From the NCBI RefSeq assembly GCF_050389805.1, contig NZ_CP130945.1, positions 620,001 through 684,000 of the forward strand: DNA of 64,000 nucleotides, in the 5' to 3' direction. This document shows, piece after piece, positions 53,603 to 62,201 of the stretch. The stretch is from Bacillus_BD sp050389805. GTDB lineage: Bacteria; Bacillota; Bacilli; Bacillales; Cytobacillaceae. The translations under genes were made by a program, and so were the position numbers. How positions within the stretch are numbered: position 1 is the stretch's first letter; each line of letters opens with the position of its first letter. The notes under the pieces are model-generated. The model had not been told where the DNA came from and made no database searches. It saw only the letters and a program-made list of their open reading frames with translations.

Positions 53603-55333
53603 ATGAATATCATTGATGTACCATTTAGTGTGTATGGGTCATACATGGCCATCGCTTATTATAATGGGGATGAAAGTTTACTTAAAAGCTTTAAAAATGT
53701 ACAGGGAGAAGGGCTTTATTTAAAATCAGTTCGGGGAAAGTCAAGGGGAAACGCAGCTGTCTTTAAAATCATTCCAACCATAAACGAGAAACCAGTTGAT
53801 TATACGTATGAAGCAGATTATGGGAAGATTGAATTAAAAACAGACGCCGGAATCATAGGGATTACCTTTGACGGCGATACAAGGCTGGTCTTTAAAGGTA
53901 CAGGAGAAAATATTGGGGTTCGCCTCGACTGTATGCCAATAAATGAATATGATTATAACTTTTCATTAGAAAATGAGAGTGGTACCTATCATATCATTAA
54001 TAGCTATAAAACATTAACAAAGTATATCGTCCAAAATGTAGTTGGATCTACTAACATAGTACAGGAATATAGTGAAAGTATGCTGGGCAGCTTAGAAAGC
54101 TATATTGATATTAACGCTAATGAAACAAATGAACTTTTAGCTGTCGTAGAAGAAATCCCAACTCATATGATCAAACCAACCCAAAAGCAATATTCATTTG
54201 AGGAAAGCGTTCAAAAGACCATCACTGATTTTGAAACATTTTATTCCAAGTTTCCAAAGGTTAGCCCTGAGTATGAAGAAACGAATCGTTTAGCAGTATA
54301 TGTAACATGGTCTTGTACCGTTAAAAAACAAGGGTTACTTGGTAGGGATTCAGTGTATATGTCGAATAATGTATTTCCCGGAATCTGGAGCTGGGATCAT
54401 TGCTATAATGCCATTGGACTTGCAGGCGTCCATAATCAACTTGCGTACGACCAAATGATGATTCTTTTTGATCATCAAGATGAGAGTGGCCAACTTCCAG
54501 GCTCAGTCAGTGACTCTACAATCCGCTGGAATTTTGCTAAGCCACCTATTCATGGATTATTCGTTCAAAAAATGATGGAGAAAATGTCATTTACAAACGA
54601 GCAACTTATCGAAGTCTACGAAAGTATTGAAAAACAAGTTCATTTTTGGCTGAATTATAAGGACAGTGACCAGGATGGAATTTGTGAGTACCATCATGGA
54701 AATGATTCAGGTTATGATAATAGTACCATTTTTATCAATGGATTTTTGGTAGAATCTCCTGATTTATCTGCTTTTCTCATAAAAGCAATGGATCTACTAG
54801 CTTCAATCGCCGAGAAGTTAGGACGAGGATATGAGAAATCGCAATGGAAGCTGAAAGCGGATCAATTGACAGCATTAACATTAAAGACATTCGTTGAAAA
54901 TAATCAACCCATTGCAAGAGAAACCATCGGCAAAAAGGCAATTTACTCTGATTCTATTCTTCCATACAGTTTATTAGTGTTGGGGGAAAGATTACCAGCT
55001 GAATTAAGAGCTTCGATGATTGCTAAGCTAAAAAGCACTCAATTTTTAACAGATTATGGTCTTGCTACAGAGGCTGTAGATAGTCCATATTACGAGTCAG
55101 ATGGTTATTGGAGAGGCCCGATTTGGGCACCAACCATGGTCCTATTAATTGACGCATTAGAGGATTGTGGTGAAGTGGAGTTTGCAAACCAACTAACGGT
55201 TAGGTTTTGTGAACTTGTGAAAAAGAGTGGATGTGCAGAAAACTTTGATGCGGTTACAGGAGATGCTTTATGTGATAAAGCTCATACGTGGACATCAAGC
55301 AGTTTTATATACTTGTGTAATAAAATAACCTAA
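53603..55333 (+). CDS. glycoside hydrolase, GH63/MGH1-like (alpha/alpha)6 barrel
   Basis: 576 residues. An N-terminal beta-sandwich (about 1-210) precedes the barrel. Marks of the GH63/GH37-like clan are G-I-W-S-W-D-H-C near 262-269 (catalytic Asp), E-Y-H-H-G-N-D-S-G-Y-D-N near 368 and Y-W-R-G-P-I-W-A-P-T near 500. No signal peptide, so it works in the cytoplasm, presumably on the phosphorylated disaccharide brought in by the PTS. Lac-type PTS operons usually carry GH1 or GH4 enzymes, so this pairing is unusual. The substrate may be an alpha-linked glucoside or mannosylglycerate-like compound. Confidence 0.82.
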   Translation: MNIIDVPFSVYGSYMAIAYYNGDESLLKSFKNVQGEGLYLKSVRGKSRGNAAVFKIIPTINEKPVDYTYEADYGKIELKTDAGIIGITFDGDTRLVFKGTGENIGVRLDCMPINEYDYNFSLENESGTYHIINSYKTLTKYIVQNVVGSTNIVQEYSESMLGSLESYIDINANETNELLAVVEEIPTHMIKPTQKQYSFEESVQKTITDFETFYSKFPKVSPEYEETNRLAVYVTWSCTVKKQGLLGRDSVYMSNNVFPGIWSWDHCYNAIGLAGVHNQLAYDQMMILFDHQDESGQLPGSVSDSTIRWNFAKPPIHGLFVQKMMEKMSFTNEQLIEVYESIEKQVHFWLNYKDSDQDGICEYHHGNDSGYDNSTIFINGFLVESPDLSAFLIKAMDLLASIAEKLGRGYEKSQWKLKADQLTALTLKTFVENNQPIARETIGKKAIYSDSILPYSLLVLGERLPAELRASMIAKLKSTQFLTDYGLATEAVDSPYYESDGYWRGPIWAPTMVLLIDALEDCGEVEFANQLTVRFCELVKKSGCAENFDAVTGDALCDKAHTWTSSSFIYLCNKIT

Positions 55334-55350
55334 ACAAATATCCTATTATT

Positions 55351-55385
55351 AGAAGGTGCTCAACGAATTGAGCACCTTTCTTTAT
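55351..55385 (+). terminator. terminator of the PTS operon
   Basis: GAAGGTGCTCAA pairs with TTGAGCACCTTTC around CGAA, followed by T-rich sequence. Confidence 0.9.
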
Positions 55386-55573
55386 TAGAGGGATAGAGGG
55401 ACAGCGTGGAAGTACCCCATCGGGATAAAAACAAAAATATCTTCGAAGTCCCCGAAAATGGCGTAACTGTTTTTATGGCCTCTCATAAATAACTTGAAAA
55501 ACATAACAAACTCATGTATTTTGAGACATACTGATAGAATTTATTGAGAAATACAGAATAGGACGTGTAGAAT

Positions 55574-55948
55574 ATGATAAAAATTGAAATTCCGAATCCG
55601 GATGTTGTATTAACGAAAAAGAACCAGTTAGGGGAAAAAGTAGAGGCCGTCATTAGCAGTGAATATGGATTTACTGATTATCATCGAATTCCTCGTGATA
55701 AAGGCGGAATGATCTTGTTTTTCAACAAAGAGGATGAACTTTTATTTGTTGGTAAAGCCAGGAAGCTACGTCCGAGAGTGAAAAAGCATTTTGAGGATAA
55801 TGTTTCTCCTATTAAGATGCATCGCGATGAGGTATATAGAATTGCGGTATCCGTTGTGGAAGATCCAATGGAAAGAGAAATTTATGAAACCTATATCATT
55901 AACACAAAACAAGCTAAGTATAATATTGATAAAGTATTTTATAAATAA
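55574..55948 (+). CDS. GIY-YIG nuclease-domain protein (UvrC N-terminus-like)
   Basis: 124 residues. The GIY-YIG core is present in altered form: G-G-M-I-L-F-F for GIY and L-L-F-V-G-K-A for YIG, then R-K-L-R-P-R-V-K-K-H-F as in UvrC, catalytic Glu in E-R-E-I-Y-E near 105 and a closing Asn in A-K-Y-N. It lacks all other UvrC domains. A stand-alone nuclease of this kind is often annotated in Bacillus as nucleotide excision repair endonuclease-like, but activity is not established. Confidence 0.75.
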   Translation: MIKIEIPNPDVVLTKKNQLGEKVEAVISSEYGFTDYHRIPRDKGGMILFFNKEDELLFVGKARKLRPRVKKHFEDNVSPIKMHRDEVYRIAVSVVEDPMEREIYETYIINTKQAKYNIDKVFYK

Positions 55949-56255
55949 GCTCTAATCAGACTGAATCTGAAAAAATTGTCAGACAGCAACCGGTAAAAGG
56001 GAAGGTTCACAGTTTGGAATAGCAGTTGTTTATTAGAAAATACTTAAATTGCAAAGGGCTCCAAGATATTTATTGAGGGGTTGAAAAATAGTATTAAAAT
56101 TTATTTAGTATTAAATGGAAAAAATGAAGGCTTCGGGGTAGTTTTTTTGTCGAAAAGTATTTAAAATAAATAAAGTAAAAATATTCTATTTAATGGTTTT
56201 TGTAGGTAAAAGCTATATTTAGAAAATAACGAAGGACAGAGGTGTGGTATAGATT
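55949..56255. other. AT-rich region upstream of ddh
   Basis: 307 bp. I looked for a lysine riboswitch because the next gene makes meso-diaminopimelate, but its conserved core is not there. No other structured element recognised. Confidence 0.5.
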
Positions 56256-57242
56256 ATGAGCAGTCAAATTAAAGTAGGAATTGTAGGCTATGGTAACCTA
56301 GGAAGAGGAACAATTGAAGCCATTAAACAATGTTCAGATATGGAACTTGTGGCACTCTTTACTAGAAGAGCACCTGAAAGTTTGTCCGTCAATGAACCCA
56401 AAGTAGAGGTTTTACATATTTCAAGTGCTGAGGATTATAAGGACAAAATTGATGTCATGATTTTATGTGGCGGTTCTGCAACCGACCTTCCAGAACAAGC
56501 TCCTCAATTTGCTAAAATGTTTAACACCATTGATAGTTACGACACACATGCAAAGATTCCTGAGTATTTTAGTGTGGTTGATCAAGCGGCTAAAGAAAGT
56601 GGCAAGATTAGTATCATTTCTGTTGGTTGGGACCCAGGTTTATTCTCTATCAATCGTTTAATGACAGAAGCGATTTTACCAAATGGAGCAACGTATACAT
56701 TCTGGGGGAAAGGACTTAGCCAAGGACATTCAGACGCAATCCGTCGTGTAGAAGGTGTAGTAGGTGGAGTTCAGTATACGGTTCCGATTGATGAAGCGAT
56801 CGAGAAGGTAAAAAGTGGGGTAAACCCTGAGCTTTCAACAGGTGAAAAACACCGTCGTGTATGTTATGTGGTAGCAGAAGAAGGCTATGATACAGCTAAA
56901 ATTGAACACGATATTAAAACAATGCCGAACTATTTTGCTGATTATGAAACAGAAGTAAACTTTATTACAGCAGAAGAGTTAAAAGAAAATCACTCTAAAT
57001 TGCCACACGGTGGATTTGTGATTCGAAGTGGAAAAACAGGAGAGGATAATAATCAAATTATCGAATTCTCCCTTAACCTAGATAGTAACCCAGAGTTTAC
57101 AGCAAGTGTCCTTGTAGCGTATGCTCGTGCAGCTTATCGTTTGAATAAAGAAGGACAAGCTGGTGCGAAAACAGTATTTGATGTGGCACCAGGATATTTA
57201 TCACCAAAATCTCCAGAAGATTTGAGAAGAGATCTATTATAA
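56256..57242 (+). CDS. ddh: meso-diaminopimelate D-dehydrogenase
   Basis: 328 residues. N-terminal NADP-binding G-I-V-G-Y-G-N-L-G-R-G at about 8-18, F-T-R-R near 35, and the characteristic D-S-Y-D-T-H, S-V-G-W-D-P-G-L-F-S-I-N-R and G-K-G-L-S-Q-G-H-S blocks of Ddh. It makes meso-DAP from tetrahydrodipicolinate in one step with NADPH and ammonia, for lysine and peptidoglycan. Most Bacillus use the acetylase route, so this gene is an addition or replacement. Monocistronic with its own terminator. Confidence 0.93.
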   Translation: MSSQIKVGIVGYGNLGRGTIEAIKQCSDMELVALFTRRAPESLSVNEPKVEVLHISSAEDYKDKIDVMILCGGSATDLPEQAPQFAKMFNTIDSYDTHAKIPEYFSVVDQAAKESGKISIISVGWDPGLFSINRLMTEAILPNGATYTFWGKGLSQGHSDAIRRVEGVVGGVQYTVPIDEAIEKVKSGVNPELSTGEKHRRVCYVVAEEGYDTAKIEHDIKTMPNYFADYETEVNFITAEELKENHSKLPHGGFVIRSGKTGEDNNQIIEFSLNLDSNPEFTASVLVAYARAAYRLNKEGQAGAKTVFDVAPGYLSPKSPEDLRRDLL

Positions 57243-57296
57243 GAAGGTTCCTGCTTCCTGAGCGACGTTCCATGCTCAGAAGGCAGGTCTTTTTTA
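57243..57296 (+). terminator. terminator of ddh
   Basis: CCTGC...CTGAGC pairs with GCTCAG...GCAGG, followed by six T. Confidence 0.85.
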
Positions 57297-57704
57297 ATTT
57301 CTAGAGAAAGCATCATTTTCTCCATTTTGTAAGAGACATCCTAATATTTGAAACTCATATTACTTGATGCATATGGTCAAAATCTATTTAGTTATTCTAC
57401 AAAAGTTGTTAAAGAATAATTTAAAATGATCATTACAAATTAATGTACTAATAAACAGACTTACTATAATGGGTAAGTCCGTTTATTTTTGATTCGATCA
57501 CGATAAAAATTGAACAAATTGTGACAATTATGTTAATTTTGATATAGAACTAAACAAAACTTAATAAAACGTAACAAAAGTCATTGTAGTGAAGAAATGG
57601 CTCCATTATAATTTCTAAAAATAGATAACCCTCTGATAGTCGATATGAGATGGCTTAGAGTCCTAGCAATCCGTTATTTAAAATAAAACAAGGTGTGAAG
57701 ACGA
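57297..57704. other. intergenic stretch with an orphan hairpin
   Basis: No gene seen. The only structured element is the hairpin at 57450-57490. Confidence 0.5.
57450..57490 (+). terminator. orphan terminator-like hairpin
   Basis: AATAAAC-a-GACTTAC pairs with GTAAGTC-c-GTTTATT, followed by TTT G. The previous gene already has a terminator, so this may end a small RNA. Confidence 0.6.
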
Positions 57705-59273
57705 ATGATCGATCAAATTGAGGCCTTGCATCAAGAGCAACTATTATCTCCATTTTTATGTATTGCCTTAGGGGCTAATCCTTTTTTACATCCCAACATT
57801 GATGCTTGTTATCGTAAAAATGAGTGGGAATTTTATGAAGCGTATCAAAAGAGTAAGTTGAATGGAAATCCGCTTTTTTCCATGTATACAACAAAAAGTG
57901 AAGAGAAAATTAGGCAGGTAGCAGGGCTTGTTGAGTGGTGTTATCAGACTCAACAGTTCTCACAACTCGATCAATTAATTAAAAAAGGCTATAAATTCGC
58001 TTATCTTTATTTTCAACGTCAAACAAGAATCGATTTTGAGCATTTTATGCGTAGTTTTGCCAAAATGTTAAAGAGCAAAGGAAAGATGGTAAAAGAGGTT
58101 GAGCTCATTCATCAAAATATCATCCTTTGGTACTTGTGTGTTCGAGAAAATAAGCCCTTCAATAGCACGAATGTGGCTTGGCTATCTTTTCAGGAAGTCT
58201 TATCTGCATCGATAAATGATACAAAATTAAAAGATATCATTTTTTCGAAAGAGTCTTTAGAAAAATACAAAGATGAAATAAGTGATCTATATGAAGAATA
58301 CAACATTCCAAAAACACTCCGTTTTGAAACGTTAGGGAACTTTATTGATTACTTGATTAGCAACAGTTTAAAAGAAGTCTATCGAACCTATCCATATTGT
58401 GATGCGGAAATGGCGGAGAAAAAAGTTTTTCAGCGATCTCCGGCTAAATATATCGGAGCTATTGGCGGCTGGTTGAAATCCCTTAAAATACATGAGCTGG
58501 ACGCCACTGAACAGGTCCCATTTACAAAAAGAGATCTGGATCATGTTTTTTTAGAACTTTTTTACGCCAAAAAAAGTCGATATATTTCAAAAGAAGATCA
58601 AGATTTGTTTTTTATTACATGTTTATATTTAAAAGGCATGAGTTCTCTTTATCATGAAACAAAAGAAGTTTATTTGGACCAATCAAAGCGGGACCATTAT
58701 ATAGAATTGAAGGCAAAAGAGGCTGAAATTTGTGAGAAGGAAGCGGAACTGCTAAGGAAGCAACAAATATGGATGGTTCTGCAACGAAAGAAACAAAAAG
58801 AAATAGACGGATTAACAGAGGAGCTTCGTGACGCCCAAGCTAAAATTCGGCAATTGGAACAGCATATTGAGGACATGGATGATTATAAAAAGGAAGTGTA
58901 TTCTCTTCGAAACTATATCCATAGAGAGGAACAAAAGCTCGATCACGTTGATCAAGTACCTTCCTTACAAACGATAACCGAGTTGATTCAGTCGAAACGG
59001 GTCGTCGTCTTTGGCGGAAACCGAAATTGGCAGTTAAAACTGAGAGACCATCTGCCAACCATTGAATTTTTTGATGTTGATGAGATAAATAGAGATATTT
59101 CGAAGATCCAACAAGTCGATGCCGTTTTTGTCAATACAACTGTATTTGCCCATTCTTTTTATAAAAAAATAATGAAAGAATTAAGTGAAAACCAAACCCC
59201 CCTTTATTATTTAAGCGGACAAACCAATATGAAGAAAACCGCATTAGAGATTTATAACTGGCTCATAGATTGA
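57705..59273 (+). CDS. DUF2325 protein with coiled coil
   Basis: 522 residues. An unfamiliar helical N-terminal part (about 1-335), a coiled coil (about 340-415, rich in E, K, Q and R with L/I heptads), and a C-terminal DUF2325 domain (about 430-520) with R-V-V-V-F-G-G-N-R-N-W, D-A-V-F-V-N-T-T-V-F-A-H-S and Y-Y-L-S-G-Q-T-N. DUF2325 resembles a response-regulator-like or Rossmann fold of unknown ligand. Start preceded only by AGGTG. Function unknown. Confidence 0.75.
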   Translation: MIDQIEALHQEQLLSPFLCIALGANPFLHPNIDACYRKNEWEFYEAYQKSKLNGNPLFSMYTTKSEEKIRQVAGLVEWCYQTQQFSQLDQLIKKGYKFAYLYFQRQTRIDFEHFMRSFAKMLKSKGKMVKEVELIHQNIILWYLCVRENKPFNSTNVAWLSFQEVLSASINDTKLKDIIFSKESLEKYKDEISDLYEEYNIPKTLRFETLGNFIDYLISNSLKEVYRTYPYCDAEMAEKKVFQRSPAKYIGAIGGWLKSLKIHELDATEQVPFTKRDLDHVFLELFYAKKSRYISKEDQDLFFITCLYLKGMSSLYHETKEVYLDQSKRDHYIELKAKEAEICEKEAELLRKQQIWMVLQRKKQKEIDGLTEELRDAQAKIRQLEQHIEDMDDYKKEVYSLRNYIHREEQKLDHVDQVPSLQTITELIQSKRVVVFGGNRNWQLKLRDHLPTIEFFDVDEINRDISKIQQVDAVFVNTTVFAHSFYKKIMKELSENQTPLYYLSGQTNMKKTALEIYNWLID

Positions 59274-59426
59274 GAAGAAACCTCCAACGATATGTAAGTA
59301 GTTCAGTTTTTGTGGAGAAACATATAGTAGGACACAGGTTCCGTTATTTGCAACAATAATTGCGATTTCATATTCTTTTAGGAAATATTTATAATAATAA
59401 CGTACTCCATGTCCACAAAAACATTA

Positions 59427-59454
59427 AAAAAACGCATGGGTCCATGCGTTTTTT
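59427..59454. terminator. bidirectional terminator
   Basis: AAAAAACGCATGG pairs with CCATGCGTTTTTT around GT. It serves both convergent genes. Confidence 0.85.
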
Positions 59455-59526
59455 CGATGATTTCAAATTTTTTTTACAGTTTCTCTACATTATCGGAACT
59501 ATTTAAACGAAATGGAGGTTTCTATT

Positions 59527-60738
59527 TTATAACGTTTTTTCGTTATAATGAACAACCTCAGACCTACTTTTGTCCGTGTCACTATTCCAAAATGTCTTTT
59601 TAGAAAAAACACTTAAGATGATCGGAATAATAAGCAATCCAATCGTTACGTATATAATTTGATAGACTGATACCTGATCCACAATCAAACCACCTAATGC
59701 ACTTCCTATGACAATTCCAAAATTAAACGTACTGGATTGAAGGGAGGTGGCGACATCTTTTCCCGTTTCAACTTGTCTAGTTACTGCAGCCTGGAAGATG
59801 GTAACGAGTGCCCCGAAAGATACACCCCATAAAAGGAATGCAAGATGTGAAACAACAGGCATTCCCTTAAAGCCTACAAACAGTAACATCGCTCCAAAAG
59901 CCAACGTTAACATGAAGACGGTTAAGGGTCCTAAATGATCATCAATTATTTTACCAGCTAAGATAACGGAGATTATCGTTCCAATTCCGAATATGGTAGT
60001 AGCTAGTGTAATTCCACCGGCAAAATCGAAATATTCGACAAGTGGAGAAATATACGTATACAAACCATAGTGAGCCATGATGGTAAGGAAAGTCACAACT
60101 AAACAAATCATCACTGACTTATTACGGATGATATAAAGCGGTGAATTCGTTTTTGTACGTTTCTCGCCTTCAACTGAAGGTAAAACGATCTGTCCAATAA
60201 TAGCAATAACAAAAATAACGGCAGATAGAACACCGAATTCAATTCTCCACCCAAACTCTGTCCCAATCGTAGTCATAATCGGCAAGCCAATCCCAAGACC
60301 AAGGGTGGATCCAGCCATTGTCACGGCAATGGCCCTTCCATGAAATCGTGGGGATACGAGTCGCATGGCATAAGCTGAAACCATGGGCCACAATACCCCA
60401 GCGCTAATTCCTCCGATGAGTCTAGCAACAGCAATAAGTGAATAAGATGAAGAGAAGGCGATGAATACATTTGAAACACCAAAAATAATCATCAATATCG
60501 TGAGGAGCTTTTTCCTGTTCATTGGCATCGTCAATGTAATTAACGGAATCGTTCCAACTGCAGAGGCAATTGCATACACACTGACCAATAAGCCTATCGA
60601 AGAATAAGAAACATGCAGTCCTTCACTCATTTCTGGCAGAATTCCTGATGGCACCAGCTCCGATAAGATTCCCATAAAGGTCACACTAGAGAGAATTAAT
60701 AAATACAGCCATGGAAATGTTTCTTTTTTCTGTTCCAT
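59527..60738 (-). CDS. MFS transporter (drug/arabinose efflux type)
   Basis: About 403 residues from ATG 60738, with GGAGG five bases before it; the longer frame to 60801 is not supported. Twelve membrane helices. The DHA1 pattern L-S-E-L-V-P-S-G-I-L-P-E near helix 1, G-x-L-x-P-M-V-S-A-Y-A-M-R near helix 4 and G-S-T-L-G-L-G-I-G-L-P at motif C (antiporter signature) point to a proton-coupled exporter of the AraJ/YdhP kind. Substrate unknown. Confidence 0.87.
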   Translation of the reverse strand: MEQKKETFPWLYLLILSSVTFMGILSELVPSGILPEMSEGLHVSYSSIGLLVSVYAIASAVGTIPLITLTMPMNRKKLLTILMIIFGVSNVFIAFSSSYSLIAVARLIGGISAGVLWPMVSAYAMRLVSPRFHGRAIAVTMAGSTLGLGIGLPIMTTIGTEFGWRIEFGVLSAVIFVIAIIGQIVLPSVEGEKRTKTNSPLYIIRNKSVMICLVVTFLTIMAHYGLYTYISPLVEYFDFAGGITLATTIFGIGTIISVILAGKIIDDHLGPLTVFMLTLAFGAMLLFVGFKGMPVVSHLAFLLWGVSFGALVTIFQAAVTRQVETGKDVATSLQSSTFNFGIVIGSALGGLIVDQVSVYQIIYVTIGLLIIPIILSVFSKKTFWNSDTDKSRSEVVHYNEKTL

Positions 60739-60887
60739 ATTTTCCTCCATTCTACCTACAGTTTTGCAACTGTACGACATGATGAGGGAATGTTTGTTCA
60801 TTCCATTCTATTATTTTACTTCCTTAACTATTGTAGTCATGTAATCTACTAAATTCAATATGAAGGTATTGGGTATTTTTTTTGCTA

Positions 60888-60917
60888 TTGACATCTACAG
60901 TGTATGAAGCATATAAT
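60888..60917 (+). promoter_or_regulatory. sigma-A promoter of the GntR/ABC operon
   Basis: TTGACA (60888-60893), 18-bp spacer, TATAAT (60912-60917): consensus in both hexamers. The first operator (60901-60920) covers the -10. Confidence 0.88.
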
Positions 60918-60920
60918 ACA
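60901..60920. promoter_or_regulatory. GntR operator 0 (over the -10)
   Basis: TGTATGAAGCATATAATACA: consensus TGTATYAA-N4-TTRATACA with two mismatches. Confidence 0.65.
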
Positions 60921-60929
60921 TTACGAAGG

Positions 60930-60949
60930 TGTATTAAGGTATTGATACA
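60930..60949. promoter_or_regulatory. GntR operator 1
   Basis: TGTATTAAGGTATTGATACA: full match to TGTATYAA-N4-TTRATACA. Confidence 0.75.
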
Positions 60950-60964
60950 TATTTTTACTTAGTC

Positions 60965-60984
60965 TGTATTAATCCATTAATACA
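60965..60984. promoter_or_regulatory. GntR operator 2
   Basis: TGTATTAATCCATTAATACA: full match and perfectly palindromic arms. Confidence 0.75.
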
Positions 60985-61002
60985 CGAGATTTTTACCTCC
61001 GC

Positions 61003-61022
61003 TGTATTAAGGGGGTGATACA
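61003..61022. promoter_or_regulatory. GntR operator 3
   Basis: TGTATTAAGGGGGTGATACA: one mismatch in the right arm. Confidence 0.7.
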
Positions 61023-61071
61023 CTGCCATGGGACGCATGAAGTATAGAGAATTCTTATTTTTTGCGTTTGG

Positions 61072-61091
61072 TGTATCAATCACTTGATACA
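61072..61091. promoter_or_regulatory. GntR operator 4
   Basis: TGTATCAATCACTTGATACA: full match, perfect arms, 34 bp before the regulator start codon. Confidence 0.75.
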
Positions 61092-61125
61092 GAATAAACA
61101 AACTAAGTTTTTAGGAGATGGACCT

Positions 61126-61500
61126 ATGGAAGCGAAATTTAATAATCGGGATCCTGTTTATGTGCAAGTGATACGGCATTTTAAAGAACAAATTGCCAAA
61201 GGTTACTTTGAACCAGGACAGGAAATTCCATCAAGAAGAGAACTAGCCAATCAATTGAAGATTAATCCGAATACTGCGCAAAGAGCGTACAAAGAAATGG
61301 AGGAACTAGGTTTGATTTTTACTGAAGGAAATAACCCGAGCCGAATCACAAAAGATGAACAAATGCTCAAAAGTGTACGAGAAGAACTAATTGTAGAGGC
61401 TGTTGACCATTTCGTATATTCGCTCCAAACCATTAATGTACCACTCCCAGAAGTATTGGGTCTAGTGAAAGAAACGTATGAAAAGAAAAGGAATGAATAG
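61126..61500 (+). CDS. GntR family regulator, YtrA type
   Basis: 124 residues from ATG 61126 (AGGAGA upstream; an in-frame TTG at 61084 lies inside an operator). Winged helix at about 10-75: P-V-Y-V-Q-V-I-R-H-F-K-E-Q-I and L-A-N-Q-L-K-I-N-P-N-T-A-Q-R-A-Y-K-E-M-E. The short dimerising tail (about 80-120) without a ligand-binding domain is typical of the YtrA subfamily, which controls adjacent ABC transporters, often in cell-wall stress. Five operators upstream point to tight autoregulation. Confidence 0.9.
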   Translation: MEAKFNNRDPVYVQVIRHFKEQIAKGYFEPGQEIPSRRELANQLKINPNTAQRAYKEMEELGLIFTEGNNPSRITKDEQMLKSVREELIVEAVDHFVYSLQTINVPLPEVLGLVKETYEKKRNE

Positions 61501-61511
61501 GGGGGACTATC

Positions 61512-62201
61512 GTGATTGAAGTAAAGAATATTACCAAAAAATACGGAAAGAAAAAAGTATTAGACGGGATTTCCTTCACAGCACAGAAAGGAGAAATCAC
61601 TTGTTTAATTGGAATTAATGGAGTTGGGAAAACAACCATTATGAAAGCAATCATGAACTTAACCCCGATCGACAGCGGGAGCATTCTTATTGATGGCGAA
61701 AAAATCAATAAGAACAGCTACGAAAAAATTACGTTTATTCCCGATACAATTACCATGCTGCCACATATGAAGATTCGTGATGCGTTCACGTTTATGGCTG
61801 ATTTTTATGATTGCTGGAATCAGGCTCGTGCATCTGAACTTCTTCAATTTTTCAAGTTAAAGGAAAGTGATCGAATTTCTGACCTTTCAAAAGGAAATAC
61901 CGCAAAGGTAAATCTTCTGCTTGGACTAGCATTGGATGTTGATTATGTCTTAATGGACGAACCATTTTCAGGTATTGATATTTTCAGTCGGGAACAAATA
62001 GCGAATGTGTTTACAAGTCATTTAATTGAAGACCGTGGCGTTATTATTACAACCCATGAAATTAGTGATATTGAACATTTAATTGATAAGGTCGTTTTAG
62101 TGGATAATGGAGTGGTTTTGAAAGAATTCAACACAGAAGAAGTTAGAGAGAATGAAGGCAAGTCTGTAGTGGATGTCATGAGAGAGGTGTATCAAGCATG
62201 A
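61512..62201 (+). CDS. ABC transporter ATP-binding protein (YtrB-like)
   Basis: 229 residues, GTG start with GGGGGA upstream. Walker A G-I-N-G-V-G-K-T-T near 35, a divergent signature L-S-K-G-N-T-A-K-V near 122, Walker B Y-V-L-M-D-E-P-F-S-G-I-D and switch T-T-H-E. The altered signature L-S-K-G is usual in YtrB/antibiotic-type ATPases. Second gene of the GntR operon, overlapping the permease by four bases. Confidence 0.9.
   Translation: MIEVKNITKKYGKKKVLDGISFTAQKGEITCLIGINGVGKTTIMKAIMNLTPIDSGSILIDGEKINKNSYEKITFIPDTITMLPHMKIRDAFTFMADFYDCWNQARASELLQFFKLKESDRISDLSKGNTAKVNLLLGLALDVDYVLMDEPFSGIDIFSREQIANVFTSHLIEDRGVIITTHEISDIEHLIDKVVLVDNGVVLKEFNTEEVRENEGKSVVDVMREVYQA

Noticed and set aside
55949..56255. 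Lysine riboswitch before ddh
   Set aside because: The conserved core and the long helices of the riboswitch are not present.
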